The notes under the pieces were generated by a model, which ran no database searches, was not told where the DNA came from, and saw only the letters and a program-made list of their open reading frames with translations. From the NCBI GenBank assembly GCA_015680685.1, contig MNCI01005943.1:783028-847027 (forward strand): a stretch of 64,000 nucleotides of DNA, written 5' to 3'. The position numbers and the translations under genes were made by a program. Of this stretch, positions 22,481 to 34,500 are shown one piece after another; within the stretch, counting starts at the first letter, position 1, and every line of letters begins with the position of its first letter. The DNA comes from Gnetum montanum (taxonomy: Eukaryota; Streptophyta; Gnetopsida; Gnetales; Gnetaceae).

Positions 22481-24430
22481 GGAAGAGTACCTAATAGAAA
22501 GTTTCCATGTGAACTTGTATGTCCATAAGACATATTGAGCTTTATACTCTAATCCTTCCTATATTTACAAATGGTTATCTTCATATTTATAATTTTGCAT
22601 GGTCATTCATGGGGATGGTAACATGTTGTGAGTTTATGGTTTATCCTCAAGCACTACATGAGTCATTTGAATGTTTCTTGAGTAAAGTGTATTTCATTTT
22701 CTGAAATAAGCACACAAGATATGCCAAACCTAGTTATCACATGTTGCACAAAGAATTTGGCAGCAGTTATTGCTGTTTAATCCATAAATATAGCTACTTT
22801 AACCAACTTTATATTGTAGTCCACAACAATAATTGTGTATGCTTTTCCATTTGATGAAGAAGTAATGGATTACATGAATTGAATTCCCCATATATCAAAT
22901 GGATTTAATGATTGGATTCATTACTATTGTCTCTTAAAACAAGTTGATACCTCATCATTCCTTTCACAATGTTCATAGGGTGTAAAAATGTGATGCATAT
23001 ATCTAAAGCTTGAGTTCCAAAAGTAGTGAGCCATAAGGATTTTTATGACTATTCTTCATCTAGTAAAATGATCACCACAAGGTTGTTCATGAACATCTTG
23101 GAGACACTTTAGTTGATTCTTTTCTAGCACACACTAGCAAGCCAAGTCATTTGCATAGATTTTATAGAGGTTTCCCTTAAGACTTCATTTGGTGTAGAAA
23201 TTATTACATCTTGTGCTTATCCCATTCATGATAAAATTATTACTCTTGTAGGAATTTAATATAGTCAGCAAATCATGGAGTGGTTATTAATTGAGAGACT
23301 ATAGTAGCATTAGTAAATAAAGGCTCGTTACAAAATTAGTTAGACAAAGGTTGTTGATTAGTCTGGTCATTCTTTCCTAACTAAAAAAAATGATTTACTA
23401 TAATGTTCTTAGTTTTCTTCTTATTAATCATTATAATATTTAACTTCTATAAATCACTAGCAACTCAATCATTTTGGGGTTTACCATTGACTTGTTTATG
23501 AGGAACCTTATCATGCTATAATTAGTATGCATGAATATTGAATAACCAAGCACATAGTACCAATGCCATCAACTCCTTCTTTATCATTATGTAGTTAAGT
23601 TGTGCACTAATGATATTTATACTTGAACAATGAATACAATATGGACATTTATGATAGTTTAAATATGCAAGCATGACTTTCAAAGTTTATTTAGATATAT
23701 TAGTCATGATGTGAAAAGGTTTAGATTAGCCAAATACTCATAGAATGGGAATCTCTACAAGACTTTATTTTAGGAGGTTAAAAGCCTTTTCATATTTCTC
23801 TATCTAGATTAATGGTATATCATTCTTTATGATTTCCATTAATATCTTGGTAATTCTATTGAAATTTTTAATGAAGTTTCATTAGAAGCAAGTGTGTCTA
23901 ATGATGGACCTCACATATTTCCTTATTTGAGTTCTTTGCATGATTTGTTACATTATTTTATTTTTTAAGATCCACATTAATTTTTTTATAATTTATGGTG
24001 CCATAGGATAATGCCCTCTTGGATCATTAGGTAACTCTTCTTTCAATTTAGCTTTAGGTTTATTTCAACATAATGTTTTAACACCTACTCTAGATGGTCT
24101 AGTGCTTGTTCAAAGTTGACGACATAAGTGGAGAAATCATCCATGTAAACTTTTACAACATTATCAATTTATTTTTGGAATATTCTAAGGATGAGATTGT
24201 GAAAGATTGAAAGAATATTATAAAGGCCTAAAGGCATGTTTTTTTATGCAAATATTTACTATGGACTTGTAATGATTATTTTTTATTGATCTTCTAGAGA
24301 AATTTAGATATGATTATACTTATGCCCTATAATTGTGTTCAAGACTTGGTTAATAAATGAAAATGGAAAATTATCTTTGAATATTTCTATATTTAGTGTA
24401 TAAAGTGAAGGTAAATCATAGTTCACGAAA
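22481..24430 (-). mobile_element. Decayed antisense Ty3/gypsy pol (RT, integrase)
   Basis: On the minus strand, across stops and shifts, the order RT - (RNase H region) - integrase can be read. RT near 24420-24060 shows GHKYNHIQISLEDQ-like sequence, a NMPLGLYN block (usual MPFGL.NA) and VYMDDFSTYVVNFEQALDHL (usual VFMDDFSVYG), a form typical of Athila-like elements. The integrase zinc region near 23110-22955 shows VHEQPCGDHF. The integrase core near 22925-22505 shows PFDIWGIQFM, SSSNGKAYTIIVVDY and FFVQHVITRFGI. The first catalytic Asp is replaced (WGIQ) and the second motif reads ISENE instead of I.DNG. The RNase H part between 23.2 and 24.0 kb was not resolved. Its upstream end is cut by, or lies near, the L1 insertion at 24667. 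Confidence 0.75.
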
Positions 24431-24666
24431 GCTAACATACAGTACATTGATGTTATCTCATTAGTTTACAAGTACTATATTTTTATAATTGTATTATCTT
24501 CTAATGTACTATAATGTTTATTGTTGTTTATTTACAAATAATTCTATATAAATTGTTGTTTATCTTTAGTCCTTTTGTTGTTGTTAAATCTAGTTCACAT
24601 CCAATAACACTACTTTTGGATGTTCATCCCATAGTCTGAATATGTGTATAAGGATGTATGAAAGAC

Positions 24667-24681
24667 ATTGTGTTTGCTTTT
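24667..24681. repeat. L1 target-site duplication, left copy
   Basis: ATTGTGTTTGCTTTT, identical to 29894-29908. The T-run continues to 24691 and is the poly(A) tail of the minus-strand LINE, so the last T residues of the duplication are ambiguous. Confidence 0.9.
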
Positions 24682-25076
24682 TTTTTTTTTTGAAAAAGGT
24701 CGAGATGAGTATATTCAAAAAAGAAGCTATACATATGTACAGTGTGGGCCAGGGCCGCTGGCCCCACGTCGGCAAGGAAAACCATCGGGAACTCTCCTAG
24801 GGCCACCTCGCCGCAGGCCTGCCAACAAGCGGAAGGCTAACCAAACCACCAATAAAAAACAAACAATTCCTCAAGAGGACGTCCCCCCCCTCCCAGGCGC
24901 CAAGTCCCCCCGCATCGGCCACCGACCTAGAGACCTGGGCAGTAATTAGTTACAGCTGCTAGTACTGGGCTGGCCGGGTCCGGCTGCGCGGCAGCGCTGG
25001 TTTTCTTCAATAATCTGGGCGATACCGATCTTTCACTTGTTGGGGATGCTCTCCATCCAATCTTGCGCAGGGAAGT

Positions 25077-25607
25077 TCAAGCTTTGCTCCCCGGGAATGT
25101 CAGTGGCCCCCACTTTTGCTCGTGCCTCTCCTCCTCTAGGTTCTGCCCCTGGGGCACTGGGCTCTGGTTTACGACATGGGGGGTGGTCCTATAATTCAAT
25201 CCCTCAAAAACCTGCTGTGTTTGCGTTTGCAGCGGCGCCATAGCGGAGGTAATTTCCTGCCAAAACTTGCCAATCCTGTTGGAGAGGATGCTCACGGAAG
25301 GGAGAGCTGCTCCTTTAAAAATGTAATCATTCCTGGTCCGCCACAGGATCCAGAGTGCCGCCAACGTAGCCGAATTCCTGGAGAATTCAGGGGTGTGGAG
25401 TTCGGCCGTTCGCCATAATTGCGTGGTCACATGGTAATCGTGAACAAAGTGCTGCAAAGTTTCAGCATGCTGGTTACATAGAGGGCACTGGGTACTGATA
25501 TCCAGTCCCCGAGACTGCAGAGCGGCACGAACAGGGAGGGCCTGGTGGAGGATTAGCCACCTAAAGGCTTTAATTTTTTCCGAGAGGATACCCCTCCACA
25601 GTCGCAT
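25077..25607 (-). pseudogene. LINE ORF2 C-terminus, zf-RVT domain
   Basis: The frame contains the reverse-transcriptase zinc-binding motif. EKIKAFRWLILHQALPVR is followed by CPLCNQHAETLQHFVHDY, giving the C-x2-C-x7-H-x4-H spacing family members use. Further on, LWILWRTRNDYIFKG matches the conserved L.W..RN...F tail of plant L1 ORF2. It then runs through a Gln/Pro-rich end to a TAA at 25077. The domain helps bind template RNA. It lies in a different frame from part of the upstream RT because of accumulated indels. Confidence 0.9.
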
Positions 25608-25691
25608 CTAGCGCGGATCGGCTGGAAACCATTTCTGCAGGAGCTGCCGTGGGTGGAGAGAGAACACATCAGCATTGCCCAACGATCTGGC

Positions 25692-27069
25692 CTACGCGCA
25701 GAGTTGCTGCCAAATGTGGGAGTTGGAATTACTCGTCGTCCAGGGCCTGTATTTCTTCCTCAGAATTTGAACCCAAAGGGAGGGGTCCTCGTTTTCGGTG
25801 TACAGGCGCTGCAGGAGTCTATGACGTCCTAGGGACACCTCAAGCGTGAAGGGGAGGAGGTCGATCCCCCCTGCGTACCGGAGCCGAGCGATTTTCATCC
25901 AAGCCACTAGGTGCATCCGCTTTCCCCCCTTGCCACTAGACCAAACAAATTTGCGAATTATCTAGTCAATCTTTGTGGTGACACCCAGGGGCGGGGAGGC
26001 CACGGAGGCAGCAAACTTAGCCATGGCCCCGAAGACAACGGACGCCAGCACCATCTTTCCCTTGCGGGACAGGAAATTGTTCGTCCAGTGAGCTGCGCGT
26101 TGCTGGATTCTCTCAATGAGCGTTTGCCAGGTTTGCTATCTGTGCCAGTTGTGCATGGGAATGCCCAGATATCTATCAGCCGCCCCCCGGGAGAATTCCA
26201 AGGATTTGGATGACCTTGCTGCGGACCGAATGATGCGTGTGGGTAATGTAGAGGGCCGATTTCCCGGGGTTGGGTGCCAGGCCCACCTCCCGGTGCATCC
26301 GATCCAACGCCTTTAGAATTGCCTTGGCCTGCGGAACCGCTGCCCTGGTGTAAATCAGGGTATCGTCGGCGAAATGGGCGATGAGGCATGGGATGCCGTG
26401 CACATTTAACCCCTAGACCCCTTCCTCTGTACAGTATGTTTGTAGGAGGTCCATCAGCATCAGGAAGAGGAGCGGCAAGAGAGGCTCTCCCTCACGAAGC
26501 CCGCGCCCAATCCGGTGAAAGCCCCATAACTGTCCATCAATGTCCAAAGAGTACCACCCTCCTTGCTGGATCTGCCGGCAGAGGTCAACAAAGGCTTTGT
26601 CAAAGCCTTTAGCGTGCAGCACAGATCGCAAGGCGGCCCAACTGACGGAATCGTAGGCCTTTGTGATGTCCAACTTGATATAGAGGCCCGGTAATCTGGC
26701 CGCTCGCAGGGAGTGCTGAATTTCCTGGAGCAGTAAAACCTGGTCTTGGAGATGATGCCCTTTCATAAAGGTAGCCTGGTGCTTACCCATGAGGTGCATC
26801 ATGAGCGGATGCAACCTAGCCACGAGCAGGCAAGAAAACAGCCACAGCAGGCAGTTATAGACACCGATGAGGTGGAAATGGCCAGGGGAGGTGGGATTTT
26901 CCGTCTTCGGCAGTAGAACCATGCGAGAGCAGTTAATTTCTTTAAGGACCTGACGCCATGCCAGCATGTGGTTGAAAGCATCAAGCAGGTTAGTCTCGAG
27001 GACGTCCTCAAAATCCCGGAACAGTTCAATGGGCCAGGCATCTGGCCCTAGCGCCTTGTCTGTCGGCAT
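25692..27069 (-). pseudogene. LINE ORF2 reverse transcriptase
   Basis: Motifs appear in the expected order on the minus strand: KALGPDAWPIELF (near 27055), CSRMVLLPKTENP, QATFMKGHHLQDQVLLLQE, motif A as IKLDITKAYDSVSW (near 26665), GLREGEPLLPLLFLM (usual GLRQGDPLSP.LF), and motif C as AHFADDTLIYT near 26375. Then come GLAPNPGKSALY, an intact-looking linker and ARLRYAGGIDLLPF. FADD keeps both catalytic aspartates, but a TAG after EEGV (near 26413) and a shift separate motifs A and C. The enzyme would carry out target-primed reverse transcription. The clade call is L1, from the endonuclease-RT-zf-RVT order. Confidence 0.93.
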
Positions 27070-27644
27070 TTTCTGCAGCGCATCGTGAAGCTCCTAGCGC
27101 AAAAAGGTTGCAGGAGCCAGAAATTATCTGCTAGTTCGAGGATTTTTTCCACCGGCACCAAAATTAGTTTCATTGGCTGCCACTCCCAGACCTACTGCCA
27201 GTAATTCAGGAAGCTGTCGGTGCCTGAGTGCAGATCATCTTGCATGAGGCGTTGCAGCAGTCCATGCTGGGCATCGCGGTGCGCCTTTGCCGCAGAAAAG
27301 AAGAATTTTTTGTGCCGATCCCTCGCCTTGAGCCACTACACGCAGACCCGTTGGCGCTAATACTCCTCCTCCTCGTGGTGCAGAAGCTGCAGCTTGACCT
27401 GCAAGGCGAGTTCCTCCCCAGAGTGGTCTGCCCCGTGCTCCTAGTGCTCCTGCAGCGACTGGATATCCTACAGTTTAGCCTGGAGTTGGCTGCGACAGGT
27501 TCTGAAACTGTATTTATGTGCAGGGCCGATATTTTTAATTTGGCTTTTCAGGGTCTTCAACCCATCCTTCAGAAATTCACGTAGGTCCACCGAGGCATTG
27601 TATTTTTGCTAGATGTCTAACATCAACTTCCCAAGCCATGGCTT

Positions 27645-28367
27645 TCAAATCCAGGTGCATTCAAATCGGAAGGGACGAGGTCGCTGGAAATCGCCCCTCT
27701 CCAGCTGGTAGAAGATGGGCCAGTGGTCCGAGGCCATGCGGGCACCCCCATAGACGTGGATGCCCCAATCGTTCAATAATTTCCGACTGGCCCACACCTG
27801 GTCAATACGGGATTGGACCCTCGCGGCGCCCTGCCTGCAGTTGCTCCAGGTGTACTTGCAGCCCGTGATTTCCATGTCTGTCAAGCCATTCCGCTGCAAC
27901 AGCACGAGCATTTCAGTTGCCCCAAGGGGCTCCACCAGATTTCCATCGGTCTTCTCCCAACTAAAGAGCTGCTGGTTGAAATTTCCAGTCAGCAACCAGT
28001 TGGCCTTTTTGGGAACCAGCCCCGCGACCTGCGAGAGCTCATGGAGGCATGCCTGCCACCCCTGCGCGCTGTACACATTGGTGACCCACACGTCTAGCCT
28101 GGGCAGGTGCACCGTAATGCACCAATCAGACAAATCCAGCATGTACGAGTCCATCCGGGTGAGGATCACGAGGCCTCCCGTGCATCCCCTGCTAGGCGCC
28201 AGGTGGCTGTGCCACCCGGGCCAAAGGAGTGCCTGAGCCTCCTTCTGCTGGAGTTTTGTCTCTTGCAGGCAAATAATGTCACACTTCTCATCTCGCACTA
28301 AACAACGTAGGGTATGTCGTTTGTATGGGGTACCCTAGCCCTTGCAGTTCCAGGAGAGGACTTTCAT
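27645..28367 (-). pseudogene. LINE ORF2 N-terminal APE-type endonuclease
   Basis: The likely ORF2 start is ATG at 28367 (MKVLSWNCKG), followed by an in-frame TAG; an open stretch resumes at 28298. APE-fold motifs follow: ICLQETKL with the metal-binding Glu, GGLVILTR, WVTNVYSAQ, WLLTGNFN where the usual G-D-F-N has Asp changed to Asn, SRIDQVWAS (usual S-R-I-D-R), and ASDHWPI with the catalytic Asp-His pair. The D-to-N change would damage nicking activity. The domain would cut target DNA to start insertion. The C-terminus runs into the RT through a linker with stops (27069-27645). Confidence 0.92.
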
Positions 28368-28490
28368 AGAGAAATGGGGCACTGATAGACCTCCTGGAGC
28401 GTGGGCTGGATGCCCAGATCAACAAAGAGCTGCATGGCCTTATGTCGGCGGGCGTGGGCGTCGGGACGTCCAACCTTTGCTATGTGAGGG

Positions 28491-28677
28491 GCTACCGTCA
28501 TTCCCTGTTTGTGCAAGCTCTGCTTCTCAGCAGGAGGGTCTGCCATCGGTCACGGACTAGATAAACACCAGTCGGGGTTCGGCGTAGCCCAGCTCCCCTC
28601 CTGCTGAGAAGCAGAGCTTGCGCAAACAGGGAATGACGGTAGCTCGACTGGTGTTTATCTAGTCCATGACCGGTGGC
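28491..28677. repeat. Two interleaved inverted repeats (A-B-A'-B') between LINE ORF1 and ORF2
   Basis: Arm A (28491-28538, 48 bp) is the reverse complement of A' (28596-28643) with one mismatch. Arm B (28542-28574, 33 bp) is the reverse complement of B' (28645-28677) with two mismatches. The order is A-B-A'-B' rather than the nested A-B-B'-A' of a simple hairpin. As RNA, the two stems interleave as in a pseudoknot. The block spans the ORF1 stop and the intergenic spacer. Confidence 0.92.
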
Positions 28678-29720
28678 GGAGACAAACCACCTTGGGAAGG
28701 GCCTGCCCCCACCAACCTGGGGGTTCTAGGCGTTCCGTGGGATCCTTTCCGTGGCTCTGGCTCTATCTGCGTTCGCGTTGGTTGGCCACCCGCGGAGTGT
28801 AGAGCAACAGACCCAACTAGTGCATGTATATAGGACTTACCTGTCTCGGTAGTCGCGGTCAACCCAACTGTCTTCGACGGCCCCACACGGGGGGCATCCT
28901 TCGAAGTTTGTTTTGGTCCCCCAGGCCTAAGAAGTGGCCCCCCGCTTAGCGCAGCCTTAGGGACTTCTCCCTGCACAGAGGATCCCTTCCTTGGGCATTG
29001 AGCCCCCCTTTTGGGGGTTGGCGGTTTCATGTTGGCGGCTCGGCCCTTCTTGCCAACCAACCTCCACCCATCATCTAGTGTGGCCGTGCGGCCGTCTGGG
29101 TGGCCCAGGTCACTCCCCGCCTGAGCATCCCTCTATTGGGCCTGGGACACCAGTTAGTTTTCAGCCAGAATGCAGACCTGCTCTTTGGCAAGGTCCGTGA
29201 CGAGAACTAGCTCCTCAACTGGCTCCTTCATTAGGAGAGGTCGCTAGACGTAGAACCGCACGAACCCCAGATGATCCATAGCTACTGTGGAGTGATCAAA
29301 CTTGATGAACTCACCGAACAGATCGGCCAGCGATCGCAGGAACGCTGGCGACCAGTATTCGATGGGAAGGCCATACAGCCGTACCCAAATCGGTGCGCGC
29401 TCAAACAGGGCCGGGTCTCGGTGAGCTCCCGGGCGCCAGGTCGCCAGAGCCAGTCCGCACGCCCCATAGAACCAAGGCCCCCCACCAGGATTTGTTCACG
29501 CTCCTCCATAGAAGCGAAATAGCATAGGAGGCGGTCGTTTGCCAGGCAGGTAACCATCATCGAGTCTAACCCCCAAGCATTCTAGGCCCAATGGCGAATC
29601 CGATCGATGCGAGGTCGTGCCCCCTCAGACACAAATTTGCCAATCAGGCTGTGTTTCAATCTTGCCAGTATGTTAGCATCTGGGCTACAGACTTTGATCC
29701 TCAACGCTGCTCTGTCTCTG
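28659..29720 (-). pseudogene. LINE ORF1 (DUF4283-like RNA-binding protein)
   Basis: Reading from about 29720, the frame gives LARLKHSLIGKFV, RLLCYFASMEEREQILVGG (a DUF4283-type F.....D....L.GG block), then after a shift APIWVRLYGLPIEYW and FGEFIKFDHSTVAMDHLGFVR near 29400-29230. These are the conserved ORF1 signatures of plant L1 elements. The C-terminal part (29060-28659) is Pro/Lys/Arg-rich and low in structure and ends PPPVMD. The stop codon lies inside one arm of the A-B-A'-B' repeat. One TAG (near 29583) sits where Gln fits. ORF1 proteins coat LINE RNA. Confidence 0.8.
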
Positions 29721-29893
29721 CAGCATTCTCCTAAGTCTCCCTTCGTCTGCCTCACCCCCCGGTGTCTACCGTTATCAGTCCGGCCTTCACTCCTGCCTCC
29801 GTTCCTGCCTCCTCTCCTGCCTTTGCTGTCTCCGCTCTCGTCTCGACTCCCGTATCCATTACCTGTCTCTGCTATCGAATTCGCCCCTATCGA

Positions 29894-29908
29894 ATTGTGT
29901 TTGCTTTT
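29894..29908. repeat. L1 target-site duplication, right copy
   Basis: ATTGTGTTTGCTTTT, identical to the copy at 24667-24681. It marks the 5' end of the minus-strand LINE. Confidence 0.9.
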
Positions 29909-31385
29909 ATTATACTATGTACTTTTCCATTCTTTCTTCTTCTTTTTGGTTTTTAATTATCTCTAAGATGTTCTTTGATAGTTGTGCTACTAATATTCTA
30001 GAAGCTTATTTCTTGTTGGAATTTTTTTAGTTTTTTCCCCAAGCTATAAATTTATCTATTTCTATTAATTTATTTTCTTATTTTAATTTTCATAAATGAT
30101 CTTAAGCATCACAATTAGTATAAGAGCTAATTTATATTCATGATGATTTTTTTCTTTCATTTATATAAAAATATCTAAAAAATATTTAGCAAGTGATTGC
30201 TAAATTTAACTTTGTACTTGTTATGCAATCAAATTGGGAGGATCTTAAGAGGAAATTAGGAAGTGGTAAAAATCCTCTTTCATTTTTATATGTTATGAAA
30301 TGTTTATAAAATTTCTAAAATATTATATATATCAAAATTTTCTTCCTCTTATTTATTAAGAGGAAGATTTTACATATAGTATCTTAGGATTGATGACATT
30401 GAAAGGGTTTCTTATGGTCAATGACATTGAGAAAGTTTTTTGATGCATTGATTATAGTTCAAGTAAGGAAGATTAGTGATTGAAAAGTAAAAATTAAATT
30501 CAAGGATGAAACTCTTAAAAATATCTATCTTGTATATACTAATTTTAATAAACATTCATTAATAAAAATTTTTTAGAGGATCAATCTTAGCTAGGGAAAT
30601 TCTTCCTAGAAAATAAGATGAAGAGTACATACCAGAGAATGAATTTCTACCATAAGATTGCAAAAAAAACCATGGATTTTTATATTTCAACCATTTATGG
30701 AAGTTAGTTAATCTATTGAAAAGATATTTTTATCATAAAATTTCTTCCTTCCAATAAAATTAACATCTCTTAGACCATTACTGTTAATGCAATAACTTAT
30801 GATCTAGAACAAAAGGATGTAAAAATATGTAATGCCTCATCCTTTGATACTCTTAGCCCTTGGTATGTTCTTTGATTTGAACCTTGAAGGTGTTTTTTGC
30901 TTAACCTATGTATTGTGTTCTATATCCCTTTTTGATGTACCCTATGAATATACTATAGTTGTTTAGATATGTAGCTTGTAAATATCATTGTCAAATGGTT
31001 TTGATATTTTATTTTCCTTATTTTTACTTTTTGTATTTTCTTTTGTCTGGTTAATTTAGCATATGTGAAATAACCTTGTTATTGGAGTTTTTAGTTAATA
31101 GGTGGCAGGTATTGGATGGGTAATTGCCATTGGGGTACTATATCAAGCTTACGAATATGCTTGTTTGTTATGTATTTGAATTGATTTATTATTATTTGGG
31201 AAATTAATTAATTAAATATATTATTTTTTAGAGTTTTTAATTGATTTTTAGCATATGTAGTTTTGTTTGGATTATATGAGTACATTTGGTTAATGTTTTT
31301 TTGGATCTTAGATCTTTACTTAGATGTTAGGGTAAACATAACTATTAGATGACTCATAGAAGAGGTATCTTCTATGCTAGGGTTA
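29909..31385. other. AT-rich intergenic DNA between L1 and element B
   Basis: No gene seen. The stretch may be the continuation of the antisense gypsy element cut by the L1, but no further pol or gag motif could be read. Confidence 0.45.
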
Positions 31386-31390
31386 GATAT
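31386..31390. repeat. Target-site duplication of element B, left
   Basis: GATAT, identical to 40411-40415 immediately after the 3' LTR. Confidence 0.85.
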
Positions 31391-32179
31391 TGATGAATCG
31401 TGATTTGCCAGGCCCTAATATTAGGTACACGATATCACAGCCTAGATACAATATCGTATACATGATATTGTGATTCCTGTGTTAGCCTATAAATACAGCA
31501 CTCAGGCACATAGCTAGAAGATTAGTAGATCATTAGAGAGTTAGAAGTTCTTTTCTTTTGGTAGTTTAGCTTTCAGTTGTTCTCAGTGCATGCTCGTAGT
31601 GTGATTTTTGTAATTGTACGACACCTTTGTTAAAGTATGACGTACTTGGACATGTGCATGATTGGCAATAAAGATCAAGATTACTTTCATCATTACAACA
31701 TTCACTTAGATTAACTTCATTGTTTTAATTATTTAATGTTTTCGTTAATTATAGTCTGATTTATTGTTATTTACTTTTCCTATCATTAAGCGGAATGTGT
31801 ATGCCTTAATCATGAGCGTTTAAGTGCGAATACTTGGCATGCCCAGCAGTAATCCCACAAAGTCCAAGACGTGTATGATTGGTTAAGGATGGATACCATT
31901 ACCATAGGCTAATTTAGGGTTTTCTCTTAATATTAATTTAATCAATTTATATTTTCTATTATTAGGAGTAACATAGAGATTAGGACAACATCATATGCCT
32001 CACTTTGGACTAAACCATATGTGACAATGCTATTACTAGTCCAAGTGGGAAGATAGCGAACTGCGATCAATGTATAACTATCTAGGTGCCACAAATAGTC
32101 CATTTGCAGAGTTAGAATGGATCATGTGTACACTCTTGTATTCATATGGTTGAGCATAGGGGTATGTTGCCACTCATCA
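31391..32179 (+). repeat. 5' LTR of element B
   Basis: 789 bp, TGATGAATC to CACTCATCA. TATAAATA lies at 31488-31495, only 98 bp in, and AATAAA at 31667-31672. GATATC-type palindromes (ACGATATCAC, CATGATATTG) precede the TATA box. The following bases (TTAGCACCAATGC) would hold the primer-binding site, but no tRNA match was recognised. Confidence 0.92.
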
Positions 32180-32249
32180 TTAGCACCAATGCTGGGGATG
32201 GTGCTAGTTATCTAGATTGGTTATATTACACAAGATCATTGTAATAAGG

Positions 32250-34500
32250 TATTAATGATATATCTTTTGAGAAGTATTCGAACACACATCATGAATCAAC
32301 AACGTCTCACTCATGTGGAAATGATTATGAACCATGTAGCACAACTATTCATTGGAGAAATAATGAATTATACAATGAATAAGATTGGAGTGATCCGTCT
32401 TATGAAGGGATTTTTCATGACCATGGCCATCCTAACAACACTTGAAGGTTACTACATCCACTTGAGGTAGACAATCTTGAAGGAGATGAAATTCGTCCTA
32501 AACTAGGGAAGGACTCAAGGCCTAAGAACTTCTTGGTGCTTACAAAATATAAATTAAGGAATCATGAGGGACATTATAGAAGCCATGGCTATCCTACTAG
32601 TTCCTCCTTTTCATCTTTCCCCTCAACTTCAATGTCTAGTTCTAACAAAGATGAACGTAGGAATAGAGATAGAGCTCCACAAAGGATCAGAGTAAATGGA
32701 AAAATCAAACCCACGTACATGCTCAAGGTCATTAACATGAATACAAGCCTCATTGTCACCATTGATGAAATAGAGATTTTAATCACCACCTGTCTAATGA
32801 TGATAAACCCCTGTTAGTTCCTAATAGCCTCATGCACATCATAGAGGTTGTTAAGATATCTCACAGGCATCACACGAAGAGTCGACAACCTAAGCTTAAC
32901 TTGAATAATATTCCAAAATTTGTAGGAGGCTATGATTTAGATTCACAACATCATTTATAGGCCTTCCATGATGCATGTGTGCTCAACAATGTGGATAGAA
33001 AATGGAAAAAGCTTAAGTTCTTTCTTAGGAAACTAATTGATAAAGCCAAAGTGTGGTATAGATAATTGGAACCAAATTCAATTAGACGATGGTCAACCAT
33101 GTTAGAACGTTTTACTAAAAGATACCATACCTATGCACAAGTGTTTTCCTTGAGGAGACAAATCCAAAGATGAAAACAAGAATAATAAGAACCCTTGGAC
33201 ATTGCCTTAAATAGATACTATGCCTTATTGAATAAATGTCCAAGTCATAGGTTATCTGACAGAGAGAGCAAATACTCCACATTATAGATGGGCTTAGTAA
33301 TGAAACAAGGGTAAACCTTGGAAAGTATTCCTGGGGACAACTATATAAGCTCCAATGCCACTAGGTTGAAGAATTAATAGAGCATCTGGTGAAAGAAGAG
33401 AGAGAATCATCTAAATGGGAGAATGTCAAAGCATTTGAGTGGGATCCAACTCTAGAAACAACAAGGGTATGAATCCATAATGAAAAGGAAACAAGCGATT
33501 CTAAAAGGATGATACAGTCCCAACCTTTGCCAATACAAAAATCAATATATGAAATTGAGGCAAAGCATAACAAGATCATTGTATGGGAAAATGAACAAAG
33601 TGTGAACTTAGAAGACATTTTTGGGGAGAGGATCATCCAAAATAAACTTGGCAATGAAAACAAATAGAGGGCATAGAAATCAAAAACAGTTAAGAACACT
33701 GATTAGCAACCAGGGAGAATGGATAAGGGTAATGAGGACAAAGGCTCAACTATAGATAATGAGGATGGATGTGATGTTTATTTATATGACCATCCAAAGG
33801 GCCATTGTCTAGTCTTGTCACATCTATATGAGCATTGGGTAGGGAGGCTACACCCAAAATTCTTACAAAGGTATCGATTTATGTGCATCCCTATTCCACA
33901 AGGTAATTATGGATAACCCCATGATCCTTTGTACTATCCTAAGGGGAGCTATTACCAGCCTCAACACTTTACTCCACCATAGTTGGAAAACTCATAGGTG
34001 TGGGAAAGGCCACAATCTAACTAGCCACATCCTCCTTGTCTGCGAAAACCAAATGCCTACTATGTTCAACATCCTATTTCTCCAACTAGTTTTGAATCCT
34101 CTATTTCCAATCACCGTTATCACTCTCCTAAGAACCATCAACCCATGTCTTGTCCTAATGGATCACCACCTCATACATCTCACACTTCTCCTCACCCTTA
34201 GTATTCTCATCCTTCACCTCCTTCTACATCACCATCAGATGTATCGGACGATTCTGCACCACCATGCCAACTAATGGATGTAACTTGTGCTGCTGCTATT
34301 AACGAAAGTAGATTACCTCCACAATTTTGGAAGTGTCCCTTCTTTAGCCATGACCATAAGAAGCAGAATCACACTTCTAAACCTACTTCACCTTCTAAAC
34401 CAGCCCAAGGAAAACCTGGTGCCACACCTTCCTTAGCCCCATCAACAACCCCTATCACTATACCCAGGCCTCCACCTCATACTCCAACATCCACATGATC
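32250..34500 (+). pseudogene. Element B gag, broken
   Basis: Several open pieces in changing frames (32255-32470, 32533-32817, 33719-33916, 33909-34274, 34274-34498) make up a Gag-like polypeptide. The capsid-like part around 32.9-33.4 kb matches the decayed gag at 5.0-5.3 kb, including the block 'gccttccatgatg' and the Trp/Tyr-rich KVWY stretch. The C-terminal part is Pro/Ser/His/Thr-rich (33.9-34.5 kb), like the linkers in A and C. It includes a CPFFSHDHKKQNH segment that may be a zinc-binding remnant. Stops include TAG and TAA. Gag would form the particle and package RNA. The frame cannot be expressed as one protein now. Confidence 0.7.

Larger units (their letters stand above)
24682..29893 (-). 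mobile_element. L1-type LINE, full-length-looking, GC-rich
   Basis: A 5.2-kb minus-strand insertion bounded by a 15-bp duplication, with the poly(A) tail at the left (T-run 24678-24691). Reading on the minus strand: CT-rich complement 5' UTR (29893 to about 29720), ORF1 with a DUF4283-like domain, an unusual repeat block, then ORF2 with endonuclease, reverse transcriptase and a C-terminal zf-RVT domain, and a 3' UTR of about 390 bp. It is much richer in GC and CpG than the AT-rich DNA on both sides, which suggests a fairly recent insertion. Both ORFs carry stops and shifts, so the copy is inactive. Confidence 0.93.

Noticed and set aside
25958-26389. 143-aa minus-strand protein
   Set aside because: It overlaps the true LINE RT frame (FADD block) in another frame and has no domain.
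29607-29966. Plus-strand 119-aa Pro/Leu-rich protein
   Set aside because: It is the complement of the CT-poor 5' UTR of the minus-strand LINE.
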